38,945 nt of DNA from a virus, in IMG/VR virus record IMGVR_UViG_3300024518_003327, positions 1-38,945 of that record; one strand, given 5' to 3'. Within the stretch, counting starts at the first letter, position 1; each line of letters opens with the position of its first letter. Shown here piece after piece: positions 28,508 to 36,361 of the stretch. The notes below the pieces were generated by a model that saw only the letters and a program-made list of their open reading frames with translations, made no database searches and was not told where the DNA came from. The position numbers were made by a program, and so were the translations under genes.

Positions 28508-29205
28508 GGGTTCGCTAGCTCCATGATGACGTTCCCAATGTTGTCGGTGTGCGGAGGCTGGACGACCTTCCAACTCTCGCCGCCCAGTGTGGGCGCCCAG
28601 GTGTCGCCCTTCTGAACCGTCCCGCCTGCAGAGGCCAGGTCAGCCTTCGACAGCGTGACAGTCGGCATCGTGACGAGGATCTCCTGCCCGCCGGCCAGCC
28701 GGACGCGTTGCGGCTCGCGATCGGTGAGCAGCTTCAGCTGGACAGCGCTTCCGCCGAGCGGCGTATACATGCCGACGTCGCCGAGCTGGTTCCCCAGGTT
28801 GCCCATCATCAGCGCGAACGGGTCGGCCGTGTTCGAGATCGCCGGGACGTACTGGTGGGGCGGAGCCAATTCGAAGTAGTCGTAGGCGTCGATGTTCGGA
28901 TGCGTCGGACTCGACCCATCGAAGTGCATCGTGAGGCGCGTCGACGTGAGGTCGAGATTCGTGTCGCCGAGATTCAAGCCGCCGGCGCGGCTGTAGGTCC
29001 CGTTCCCCAGGTGCGGCAACGTCAGCTCCTGGTCGACGTGCCCCGCCGCCTTGAACACCAGGTCGTCCCAGTCGAGGAAGTAGCTCGTTCCGTCTTCCTG
29101 GAGGTCGACCGTGATCGTCGCGTCTGTGACCGCGCCGACGCTCGAGTTGACGTAGAGGTCGACCGGGATCACCCCGGCCCGGTTCTGGTTTACGTAGGTA
29201 GACAT
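28504..29205 (-). CDS. Head-tail attachment protein, FII-like, with extra N-terminal domain
   Basis: 233 aa from ATG at 29205. The C-terminal 110 residues have VKLKL-like strands (SAVQLKLLTDREPQRV), PTVTLSKADLASA, KGDTW and SWKVVQPPHTDNIGNVIMEL, which is the FII/neck order. The N-terminal 110 residues form an added beta domain (VIPVDLYVNSSVG, ATITVDLQEDG) like an Ig or fibre module. It therefore appears to be a decorated neck protein. Start overlaps the sulfotransferase end by 16 bases. Neck role is inference from motif and place. Confidence 0.65.
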   Translation of the reverse strand: MSTYVNQNRAGVIPVDLYVNSSVGAVTDATITVDLQEDGTSYFLDWDDLVFKAAGHVDQELTLPHLGNGTYSRAGGLNLGDTNLDLTSTRLTMHFDGSSPTHPNIDAYDYFELAPPHQYVPAISNTADPFALMMGNLGNQLGDVGMYTPLGGSAVQLKLLTDREPQRVRLAGGQEILVTMPTVTLSKADLASAGGTVQKGDTWAPTLGGESWKVVQPPHTDNIGNVIMELANP

Positions 29206-30062
29206 TGAATCGAATCCACCATCGACTGGTAGGCTCTCGCCTCCGGTCTCTCCGCGGCCCAATTGAAGACCGCCGCCATATCCATGCCGCGCCACTTGTC
29301 GACGCTCGGCTGTCTGATCGGCCGCGTCGTCTCTCCGTTGGGCCCGGACTTCGGATGGGGGTACGCGTCCCGCAGCAGGCTGTCCGCGTCGATGTTCGTG
29401 TAGGGCACCGCTGAGAAGTCATGGACGAACCGCTCGAGGCCTAGCTGCTCGTACAGGAAGTCCATGTAAGCCTGGGGCCGCGTAAGCCAGTCCTCGTATC
29501 GGAACACGATCATCTCGTTCCTGCAGGTCTCGTACATTTCAAGGACGCAACGGATCGTCCCGCCCAGCACGTCGTCCAGCTTCAGCATCCGCTCGATGAG
29601 CTCGCGTGTCGTCATGTGCTGGCCCGCCTGGACCTGGGTCACTGGATGCTCCAGGTCGTGCGTGATGATCGATGCCAGCAGGTCTCGGAAGTTCCGGACC
29701 GGGACGACGTAGCGACCGCCAGGGAAGAGAGCCTTGAAGAGAGGCCAGGTGATCCCCCACGTCCGCGACTTGTCGAAGACGTGCTGCTCGGTGCGGTCGT
29801 AGTAGCGTCCGCGCGCTGGGCCGCGCAGCACCTCGAGCTGGCTCTCTTTCTCCCATGCGCTGTCGTGCAGCGCCCGGTATGACGGGACGTAACGCCCGAC
29901 CCCGAACTCCGGCTGTAGCACGTGCGTCAAGTCCGCGACGTCCGACGTCGAGCTGGCGAACACGTCGCCCAGCTCAGCGCCGCGCTGGTTCAGAACGTCG
30001 CAGAGCAATGTCCCACCGACACGCGGCGGCCCCCCTACTGAGTGCAGAAACTCGAACCCCAT
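29190..30062 (-). CDS. Sulfotransferase-like protein with variant P-loop
   Basis: 290 aa. Sulfotransferases move sulfate from PAPS to sugars, tyrosines or lipids. The 5'-phosphosulfate loop GGPPRVGGTLLCDVLNQ (10-26) matches the common PRSGSTLL form, but S/T changes to V and G in the centre. VPVRNFRDLLAS (120-131) is the 3'-phosphate-binding strand, with Arg123 and Ser131. DKSRTWG near 97-103 and IVFRYEDWLTRP near 185-196 complete the family pattern. ATG at 30062. It lies among head and neck genes, so it may modify a virion protein or a host surface glycan, as inference. Confidence 0.8.
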   Translation of the reverse strand: MGFEFLHSVGGPPRVGGTLLCDVLNQRGAELGDVFASSTSDVADLTHVLQPEFGVGRYVPSYRALHDSAWEKESQLEVLRGPARGRYYDRTEQHVFDKSRTWGITWPLFKALFPGGRYVVPVRNFRDLLASIITHDLEHPVTQVQAGQHMTTRELIERMLKLDDVLGGTIRCVLEMYETCRNEMIVFRYEDWLTRPQAYMDFLYEQLGLERFVHDFSAVPYTNIDADSLLRDAYPHPKSGPNGETTRPIRQPSVDKWRGMDMAAVFNWAAERPEARAYQSMVDSIQCLPT

Positions 30063-30081
30063 CGCCTGGCCTGTCCCCCTG

Positions 30082-30366
30082 TTACAGTTCGCGCGGCGTC
30101 GGTACTGAGGCCGCGTCGACTTCCGCTATCGCGTCGACGTACTTCTGGACGTCCGCCTCTCGCGCCGCCAGTTCCGTCTCGGCCGCGGCCAGGCGCTTCT
30201 CGGATCGGTTCCGCCTGCGACGCACGTCACCTAGAACCCTTCGCGCGTTTCTCTCATGCCCGACGAGCTCGGCGCGGCTGACCTTGATCGTCTCGCCTTG
30301 TCGCTCGAGCGTCGCTGCACCTGTCACCGGGTCGACCTTCGCGGAGTGATTAGATAGATCGCCCAC
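30082..30366 (-). CDS. Small coiled-coil protein
   Basis: 94 aa from GTG at 30366, with AGGGGGG four bases upstream. Central basic helix (RRVLGDVRRRRNRSEKRLAAAE) then a helical, acidic end. Lies between the beta-repeat gene and the sulfotransferase gene. A linking or chaperone role for one of them is possible. No family recognised. Confidence 0.6.
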   Translation of the reverse strand: MGDLSNHSAKVDPVTGAATLERQGETIKVSRAELVGHERNARRVLGDVRRRRNRSEKRLAAAETELAAREADVQKYVDAIAEVDAASVPTPREL

Positions 30367-30375
30367 ATTACCCCC

Positions 30376-31878
30376 CTAGAACGTGGCCGCGCCTGCGGCA
30401 TCCTGGCGCCACCAGTTGGTTCCATCGAACCACATGGACCCAGGCCGCGGCGAGGTAGGATTCTGTTCAGCATGAATCTGCACCTCTGCACCGACTCCAA
30501 TGGAGCCCGCGGTGGGGTTGACCCCGATTCCGAATTGCCAGCAGTTCGAGGCTCCCGTCGCGCGGATGTGCTCGCCCGCAATGACGCCACCGTATCCGAA
30601 GGCGCCGCAGCCGATGCCCGTCACCTCCATCGTCGATCCGCGGGTGATCTTCCCGGCCATGATCGAGGCGGAGCCGCTCATTAGCATCGTGCCCTTTGTC
30701 AGCGTCGTGTGGCCGAGTTGCCCCGAGACGATGTTGCCCTTCGACGCCGGGTCGATGGTCAAGTCGCCGCGGTGGTGCGCGATGTTCACGAAGTTGGCCC
30801 AGCCGTCGAGCGTGAACACTCCATCGTTCACGCGCGGGTCGGAAGCGATGTTGCCAAGGATCCCACGCGATGCCGCTGGAGTCGTGACTGTGAGGTTCTC
30901 TCCGGTCGTCGGGACGTCTGTCGCGAGAAGGATCAGAGAGGCGTTGCCGTCCTGATGGATCTCGCTCGGCGAGCCCGCGCCCGGTGGTGTGTGCGCGAAG
31001 ATGGCGACGTTCGCCTTCCCGGTCTGATCGATGATCCCCTCATCGAGCCACGCCACAGCCAGATTCGCCACGCCCGACTGGGAGAATGAACCGTCGTTGA
31101 GCATCTGCACCACGGATGCATTCGCTGTGCCGTCGATATCCACGGCACCATCGAACTCCCCGACCACAAGGTGTCCCACTCCATCGATCGTGGCCGGTAG
31201 CCCGCTGTGCCTCAGGGCAAAGACCGACGCCTCCGTGTCCTGCGACAGACTCGAGCCGAGGGACCAGATCGCGCCGACGTTCAGTCGGCCGTCCGCTGTG
31301 AGTCCCGTACCAGTCGAAAGCAGGGCAAGGATCGACGAGGTCGCATAGGTGGTCGCGTTGGCGCGATTCGCGTCGACCGTGACGATCGAGAATTGACCGT
31401 CGCCGAAACAGGTCACCGTCCCGGCTAGGTCCTTGAAGGCGGAGAAGACGGACACCCCACCGTAAGCATACGGGCCGGAGTGGCAGAAGGTGTCGCCGGT
31501 CAGAGACCGCGAGAGCCCGATCAGGAGCCCGCCGTAGTACGACTCGCCCAGGACGTCCGCGGTCTCTGTGCCCAGCCCGCGCTCGGTGTGACCGATCACA
31601 ATCGACTGACGATCGAGTGCGCGGACTGTGCCGCCCGATGGCGCCTTGCCGTAGTAACCGCCGCCACTCGTCCCGATCACCAGCGAGTTGCGCTGGGCCG
31701 ATAGTGTCGGCTGGTCTGCCAGACTCAGATCCTGGAGGAAGAGATCATTGAGAGCGCTCGACCAGACCGCCTCATCCTCGGCGGCGTTCCCCGTCAGGAG
31801 CTCGCCGTGCTGGTAGTCCGACGGTGTATCGGGCGCAGAGCTGAAGAACGTGGCCTCGGATAGGAAGACGTCTGCCAT
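30376..31878 (-). CDS. Beta-repeat virion protein, probable head fibre or spike
   Basis: 500 aa. Middle and later parts have irregular repeats of about 20-25 residues such as GSFSQSGVANLAVAW, GIIDQTGKANVAIFA and EIHQDGNASLILLA, typical of a beta-helix or stacked-strand fold. The N-terminus (MADVFLSEATFF) and the C-terminal PRPGSMWFDGTNWWRQD are typical of fibres and spikes. It sits after the decoration gene, so it may bind the capsid, or it may be a receptor-binding spike encoded among head genes. Coding on this strand fits a leftward operon. Confidence 0.62.
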   Translation of the reverse strand: MADVFLSEATFFSSAPDTPSDYQHGELLTGNAAEDEAVWSSALNDLFLQDLSLADQPTLSAQRNSLVIGTSGGGYYGKAPSGGTVRALDRQSIVIGHTERGLGTETADVLGESYYGGLLIGLSRSLTGDTFCHSGPYAYGGVSVFSAFKDLAGTVTCFGDGQFSIVTVDANRANATTYATSSILALLSTGTGLTADGRLNVGAIWSLGSSLSQDTEASVFALRHSGLPATIDGVGHLVVGEFDGAVDIDGTANASVVQMLNDGSFSQSGVANLAVAWLDEGIIDQTGKANVAIFAHTPPGAGSPSEIHQDGNASLILLATDVPTTGENLTVTTPAASRGILGNIASDPRVNDGVFTLDGWANFVNIAHHRGDLTIDPASKGNIVSGQLGHTTLTKGTMLMSGSASIMAGKITRGSTMEVTGIGCGAFGYGGVIAGEHIRATGASNCWQFGIGVNPTAGSIGVGAEVQIHAEQNPTSPRPGSMWFDGTNWWRQDAAGAATF

Positions 31879-31973
31879 GGTGTCCCGAGGCGCGGAATGG
31901 TGGACGGATCATCGACGAGCCGGCGAAGAGCCCCTCTCCCCGGATCCACCACCCCGCGCGGGGGATGCGACTG

Positions 31974-32318
31974 CTAGACCGGAGACTGCGCGATCAGGAG
32001 CAGCGAGCTGGTCTGGGTCGTTGCGACCTTGGCGTCCACCGCGTAGCCGCAGAAGACCGCACCTGTGGCGATGTCGGTGAGCTTCCCGTTGACCGTGTGC
32101 CAGTACAGCTTCGCACCAGCCAGCCAGTCTTCGGCCGTGGTGGCCGGCAGGTAGTGAATCCCTGCCGTCTCGAAGTTGCACATCTGTCCGGTCACCTTGT
32201 CGTTCAGCGAGACCCCGAAGAGGTCTTCCACGTGGTAGGCCGTCCCGGCGGCGTAGGTGGCCAGACCGAGAATCGGCACGACCTGCGAGAGGCCGCCTCG
32301 AAAGGTTGTTCCTGCCAT
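31974..32318 (-). CDS. Capsid decoration protein (DUF2190-type)
   Basis: 114 aa from ATG at 32318. MAGTTFRGGLSQVVPILGLATYAAGTAYHV, then LFGVSLNDKVTG, AKLYWHTVNGKL and GAVFCGYAVDAKV show the DUF2190/gpD-like order with a Trp-Lys core and a Gly-rich start. Small trimers of such proteins stabilise HK97-fold capsids. Follows the protease-capsid gene, as expected. The preceding intergenic hairpin may limit its expression relative to capsid. Confidence 0.75.
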   Translation of the reverse strand: MAGTTFRGGLSQVVPILGLATYAAGTAYHVEDLFGVSLNDKVTGQMCNFETAGIHYLPATTAEDWLAGAKLYWHTVNGKLTDIATGAVFCGYAVDAKVATTQTSSLLLIAQSPV

Positions 32319-32374
32319 GGTGTTTCTCCTTCTTTCTCCGCGCGACTGGCGCGCATTGGTTCGGCATAAACAGA

Positions 32375-32400
32375 GGGCCCAGGTCACACGACCTAGGCCC
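32375..32400 (-). terminator. Hairpin between capsid and decoration genes, possible partial terminator
   Basis: Read leftward, an 11-base arm (32400-32390), ACAC-type loop and a matching arm (32385-32375) pair in 10 of 11 positions, with one mismatch, followed by TCTGTTTATG. The T-tract is short, so it probably attenuates rather than fully stops transcription. Confidence 0.5.
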
Positions 32401-32427
32401 CCCGCTCAGCTGGCCTACTGCTGGCCG

Positions 32428-34578
32428 TTACGCGCCGGCGTTCTTGTAGAGCGGCCGGTGATCGGCAACACCCGTGCCGAAGTCGTGCGAGACGCGCCAC
32501 TGCATCCCGTCCGTGAGGAACGGGTTCTGGGTCACGACGCTCGGACCCGTCTGGCCGGTCAGGTACGCGTGCACCACGCCCGGCATCTGGGTGGGGTCGG
32601 CCGCGAAGTAGTACGCGGTCGTGCTGGCGGCCCCGAGGATCGGCTCCACGATCACAGCCTTGAACGTGCTCTGCAGCTGCACGGTCGAGTTCGCCGCGGT
32701 GGCGTTGTAGGTCACGTCCCGGAGGAGTTGACCCATTACGTTCTCGTGCTCCGCGGGGACGATCGCGTAGGCCGGCACCAGGTTGAGCGCTTTGCTCTGC
32801 ACCGGGTCGGTCTGGTTCCGCATGTCGGTCTTGGCCTCGTCGAGCGTGGTGATCGACGGCGCCCCGGCCGTTCCGAGGTTGCTGTGGTTGGCGTGGAAGA
32901 TCGCGTCTCCGTCGGCCATGTCACCGTTCGCGGTGAAGATCAGCCACATCTGCTCGTTCTCCATCTGAGCGGCAGACTTGCCCATATCGGGCCCGATGCC
33001 GGAGAACGCGGACAGGTCGTCGTTGATGATGGCCTGCCTCGAGATGCCGAAGATTCGGCCGTATGACGTGAGCACGATCGGCTCCTGGCCTTCCCCGATG
33101 GTCCCGTAGCTGAACTCCCCACCTTCGGTGATGGCTGCCAGCGCCGGCACGAGGCCACGCTTCACCATCTGGGTCACCTTGAAGTCCTTCAGCGGGTGGA
33201 AGGTGCTGATGGGGAGGAAGGATCTGTTCCCCTCCAGGTAGCCGTCCATGAGGGTCTTCGCGGCCGATGCGGCCAGGATGTTCGGGAAGTCGTCGGTCGT
33301 GTGGAGTGCGAACTCGATCAGCTTGTTCGGACCCCAGCGCCTGACCGAGCGCCCCTGCTTCTCCTGGGCGTAGTCCCTCATCATGTCGATCAGAGAGAAC
33401 TGCACCCAGTCCTGGCCCGGCTCCGTGAGCTCGTACTTCGCAGGGTTCGCGCGGTACATGATGGCATCTTGGATGCCCTCCCGGAGCGTGCCCTGCTCGT
33501 CCCTCCCTTCGAAGGTGATCCCACTGGGCCCGGCGTCGTCCTTCGTTGCCCGAGCTTCGAGGAGATCCGCGCGGAACTTGTCGACGGTCATGTCCTTGTC
33601 GAGCAGTGCGAGTTTGCCCGCTTCGACCTCGTCCACCTGGGCCGCCAGCTTGATGATGCCGTCGGTCCGTCGGGTCTCGGCCAGGTCTTCGGGGGTCGGC
33701 GTGTCGACGACGTGCATCGTCCGCTTCTCTCCGAGTGTCACATCTTCCTCGACCGGCTGAGTCTTGTCGGTTCCACCGGCCGCCGCTGTCTTCGTGTCTT
33801 CTGCCATTGGGTTCTTCCTTTCCTTGTGCGCGACGGGCGCGCGGTTGACAATTTCAGCGAAGCCCAGAAGCTGGCTCGGCTCGCCAGCAAGAAGCTGCGC
33901 TCCCTTCGAGGCCCCGATCGGGACCGCGGAGATCTCGTTAGGTGTCCAGTCGATCGCGAGGAAGGTCGACAGCTCGTCACCCTTCTCGGTGATGTCTCGG
34001 AGCTTGTGAACGATGAAGCCCACCGAGACGTTCCGGATGATGCCTTCCTCGATCTTGTTCCAGATGGGCGTTACTTCGTCGCCGTCCGAGAACCGCAGCC
34101 TGGCCTTACCACCCTTCGGGCTGACCGTGGCGGAGTCGTCCTCGACGACGCCCAGGACGTCGGCCAGGTCCCACCGGCTGTGATTGTTCAGCACTGGGGC
34201 GCCACTGTTGAGCTCCTCCAGGTTGGCGTGCTTCGGGTCCATGGAGAGCTGCAGGTAGTAACGCTCGCCAGTCCAGTAGTCCTCGCGGAGCACCTTGTCG
34301 CCGGCATACCAGCGGACGTCTTTGATCCGCTCGCCTGGTGCATCGGCGCCTTCTCCGTCGGCGCCTTCTCCGTCGGCGAAGGTCACGTCGACGAGCTCGG
34401 CCGCGAAGCACTCGATCCCATCCGCCCCGAGCGCCTTCGTGGCGTCCTTCACGCGCTGCACGTCTTCCTCGAGTCCTTCCGTATTGAGACGGACGCCGAC
34501 CTCGATCGTGTCGCCTTGCACCGTTGCGAACTCGTGACGCTGTGCTCGTGCTTTCTTCGCGCGGCTCCGCTTGCTCAT
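32428..34578 (-). CDS. Fused prohead protease and HK97-fold major capsid protein
   Basis: 716 aa. Residues 84-225 resemble HK97 prohead protease (S78): PVLNNHSRW supplies His133 and IRNVSVGFIV supplies Ser185, with a strand LEIS-like WTPNEISAVPIGA after it. Residues 258-716 are a major capsid protein of gpT/HK97-type: AITEGGEFSYGTIGEGQEPIVL, YGRIFGISRQAIINDD, IFHANHSNL and AYAIVPAEHENV. An internal ATG (33807) has its own ribosome binding site, so capsid may be made alone too. Located between portal and decoration genes. Confidence 0.85.
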   Translation of the reverse strand: MSKRSRAKKARAQRHEFATVQGDTIEVGVRLNTEGLEEDVQRVKDATKALGADGIECFAAELVDVTFADGEGADGEGADAPGERIKDVRWYAGDKVLREDYWTGERYYLQLSMDPKHANLEELNSGAPVLNNHSRWDLADVLGVVEDDSATVSPKGGKARLRFSDGDEVTPIWNKIEEGIIRNVSVGFIVHKLRDITEKGDELSTFLAIDWTPNEISAVPIGASKGAQLLAGEPSQLLGFAEIVNRAPVAHKERKNPMAEDTKTAAAGGTDKTQPVEEDVTLGEKRTMHVVDTPTPEDLAETRRTDGIIKLAAQVDEVEAGKLALLDKDMTVDKFRADLLEARATKDDAGPSGITFEGRDEQGTLREGIQDAIMYRANPAKYELTEPGQDWVQFSLIDMMRDYAQEKQGRSVRRWGPNKLIEFALHTTDDFPNILAASAAKTLMDGYLEGNRSFLPISTFHPLKDFKVTQMVKRGLVPALAAITEGGEFSYGTIGEGQEPIVLTSYGRIFGISRQAIINDDLSAFSGIGPDMGKSAAQMENEQMWLIFTANGDMADGDAIFHANHSNLGTAGAPSITTLDEAKTDMRNQTDPVQSKALNLVPAYAIVPAEHENVMGQLLRDVTYNATAANSTVQLQSTFKAVIVEPILGAASTTAYYFAADPTQMPGVVHAYLTGQTGPSVVTQNPFLTDGMQWRVSHDFGTGVADHRPLYKNAGA
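33807..33823 (-). promoter_or_regulatory. Internal ribosome binding site for major capsid protein
   Basis: Read leftward, GGAAAGGAAGAACCC ends directly before an in-frame ATG (33807-33805), giving a good Shine-Dalgarno site inside the fusion gene at codon 258, right at the protease-capsid junction. This start would produce a 459 aa capsid protein in excess over the protease fusion. Confidence 0.6.
34343..34378. repeat. 15-bp in-frame tandem repeat in the protease domain
   Basis: Two full copies of TCGGCGCCTTCTCCG (34343-34357, 34358-34372) plus a partial copy. It encodes repeated GADGE and sits in an acidic linker before the protease core (residues 68-82). Being a multiple of 3 it does not shift the frame. 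Copy number may vary between strains. Confidence 0.7.
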
Positions 34579-34587
34579 GTCAGTCTC

Positions 34588-36111
34588 CTACGCGACGGCC
34601 AGGCCGTCGTCGTCGTTGGCGTCTGTCTCTTTGTCTGTCTCTTCGTCTTTGTCGTCGAAGGCGTTCGGGTCGGTCGCCTGCGCCTGACCGGCCTTCGTCG
34701 TCGTTGCGGGTTCGCCGTCGCTGACCAGACCGCGCTCGAGCATGTCTTCGCGCTCCTTCTGGCGCCGCGCGATCACGGTGTCGTAGTTGCGGCCGTAGCG
34801 GGTCGTCAGTTCTTTGTGCGTCGTTATCATTAGCCGCAGCTCCATCTGGTCGCCCTGCAGTTCCTTGATCCGATCGTGCGCCTCGATCTTCGGCGCGATG
34901 TGATCGACGACGGCCTCGAAGGTGCCGGTCTTCCCAGCCAGGACCGCGGCCTCGTTGAACCAGCGCCACACCGTGTATCCGAGCTGCCGGACCATCACGT
35001 CGCCCTGGTAGGTCCGATTCCCCGCCGACATGAACAGGTGGCCCATCCGGTTGCTTGAGAAGCTGCTGTCGGAGTAGTCCCCGGTCAGCGCCGCGTAGGT
35101 GATGTTCGTCCCGCTGCCGAGCGCCTGAAGGTTCGTCTTGTTAAAGCCGGGATAGTTCGCCGAGAGCGTCGGCTGATAGAAGTCCACCCGCGTCCCGTCC
35201 TTCAGATATTGGAACGTCGCCGGGTTCCAGTCCTCCTGCCGTTGCGAGTCTGTCGGGTTGCTGCCCTCGCTCAGCCGGCCCATAAGGTTCCACCCGGCAG
35301 CGTCACCGGTGACGGCGCCGACCGCCATCGATTCGAGGAGCTTCCCTTCGAGTTCGGCCTTCTGGTACTGGTCCAACATCCTGAGCCGCGACATGATGGG
35401 CGCATACCAGCTCGCGCCGATGCGCTGTCCAGGCGTGTCGACGCGGAAGGCGTAGGCCATGTCCTTCGCGCTCACGAACTTGCTCTCCTGGTACGCGACG
35501 AGGTCGGGATGCTCGTCGAAGATCCAGAACCCGCGGAGCCGGTCCAATTTGTCGTAGTCGAGTCCGTTGACGACGCGCCCGGTCTCTGTCTTCCCGTGCT
35601 TCCTTGAGTCGAGGTGACCCGGGTCCAGCGTCTGGATCTGTAGCGGCACCGGCAGGCCGTCCGACTCGCGCCGGGTGCGGCGTCGGATCAGAACCGCGCC
35701 GTCGACCGGGATCGTCTTCGCCCAGAGACCCTGCAGGCCGTAGATCCCCAGCGACCCTTCGGCCGCGGCGTATGGTGCCCACTCGTCCCAGAGCGCCTTG
35801 AGCTGTTCACTCTTCGGGTCTGGAATGATCCCAGGGCCGACCGCGTTCATCGCGATCACCGACCGGATGCGCTCGGCGTAGGGGTTGTTCCGCACCGCGT
35901 CCCGCGCGTTCGCGAGCAGGTCCGGAGCTTCGTCTCTCAGAGAGTCATTGATGTGTTCACCCGGGATCTGCCAGCCACCCATCTCTCGACGCGTTCGATC
36001 GGATCCCTTATAGGCACGGAATAGCTCCATCCGCTTTCGAGCGACACCACGCGCGAGGCCGTGCTTCGGAGAGACAAAACCGATCGCGCGGTCGATCCAA
36101 TTCGCAGCCAC
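34588..36111 (-). CDS. Portal protein, lambda type
   Basis: 507 aa. Matches the lambda gpB-type portal: N-terminal RAYKGSDRTRREMGGW, RDEAPDLLANARDAVRNNPYAERI, AMNAVGPGIIPDP, then GAVLIRRRTRRESDG and PLQIQTLDPGHLDS, then GAVTGDAA and YQPTLSANYPGFN, the wing-to-stem order. Dodecamers form the DNA channel and anchor terminase. The C-terminus is acidic. Followed by protease-capsid, as in lambda-like modules. Confidence 0.88.
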   Translation of the reverse strand: MAANWIDRAIGFVSPKHGLARGVARKRMELFRAYKGSDRTRREMGGWQIPGEHINDSLRDEAPDLLANARDAVRNNPYAERIRSVIAMNAVGPGIIPDPKSEQLKALWDEWAPYAAAEGSLGIYGLQGLWAKTIPVDGAVLIRRRTRRESDGLPVPLQIQTLDPGHLDSRKHGKTETGRVVNGLDYDKLDRLRGFWIFDEHPDLVAYQESKFVSAKDMAYAFRVDTPGQRIGASWYAPIMSRLRMLDQYQKAELEGKLLESMAVGAVTGDAAGWNLMGRLSEGSNPTDSQRQEDWNPATFQYLKDGTRVDFYQPTLSANYPGFNKTNLQALGSGTNITYAALTGDYSDSSFSSNRMGHLFMSAGNRTYQGDVMVRQLGYTVWRWFNEAAVLAGKTGTFEAVVDHIAPKIEAHDRIKELQGDQMELRLMITTHKELTTRYGRNYDTVIARRQKEREDMLERGLVSDGEPATTTKAGQAQATDPNAFDDKDEETDKETDANDDDGLAVA

Positions 36112-36115
36112 GTGT

Positions 36116-36331
36116 CTACTCCTTCCAGTTAACGATGGTCGACATCGACGTCGGCTCGGTGCCGTTCAGCCGGTCCAGCTTGGCCTGCGCCGCGTTGACG
36201 GCGCGCTGCAGGTCCGCGGTGCTCTGGTATCCGACCCGCTTCCCGTTGTGCTCGACCACGCGGATCCCTTGGAACAACGCGGCCTCTGCGGCTTCCAGCC
36301 ATGCTTCGATCTGTGATGCGGACGCGGCCAT
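36116..36331 (-). CDS. Head-tail joining protein, W-like
   Basis: 71 aa, near the lambda W size of 68. EAWLEAAEAALFQGIRVVEHNGKRVGYQSTADLQRAV is close to gpW in order: an Ala/Leu helix, G-x-R-V turn, strand with GxRVxY and a second helix. It seals the portal and docks the neck. Four bases separate it from the portal gene. Lies between terminase and portal as in lambda. Confidence 0.75.
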   Translation of the reverse strand: MAASASQIEAWLEAAEAALFQGIRVVEHNGKRVGYQSTADLQRAVNAAQAKLDRLNGTEPTSMSTIVNWKE

Positions 36332-36361
36332 CCCCTTACCTCCCGGGATGGCGTGCCTGAG

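Noticed and set aside
31952-31963. Perfect palindrome CCCCGCGCGGGG between decoration and beta-repeat genes
   Set aside because: High-GC palindromes arise easily in this composition. There is no T-run after it, so I do not call a terminator, though it may have a minor role.
33196-34833. Plus-strand open frame of 545 codons opposite the capsid gene
   Set aside because: Mirror frame of a strongly conserved capsid-protease gene; composition dominated by Leu, Val, Arg and no recognisable motif.
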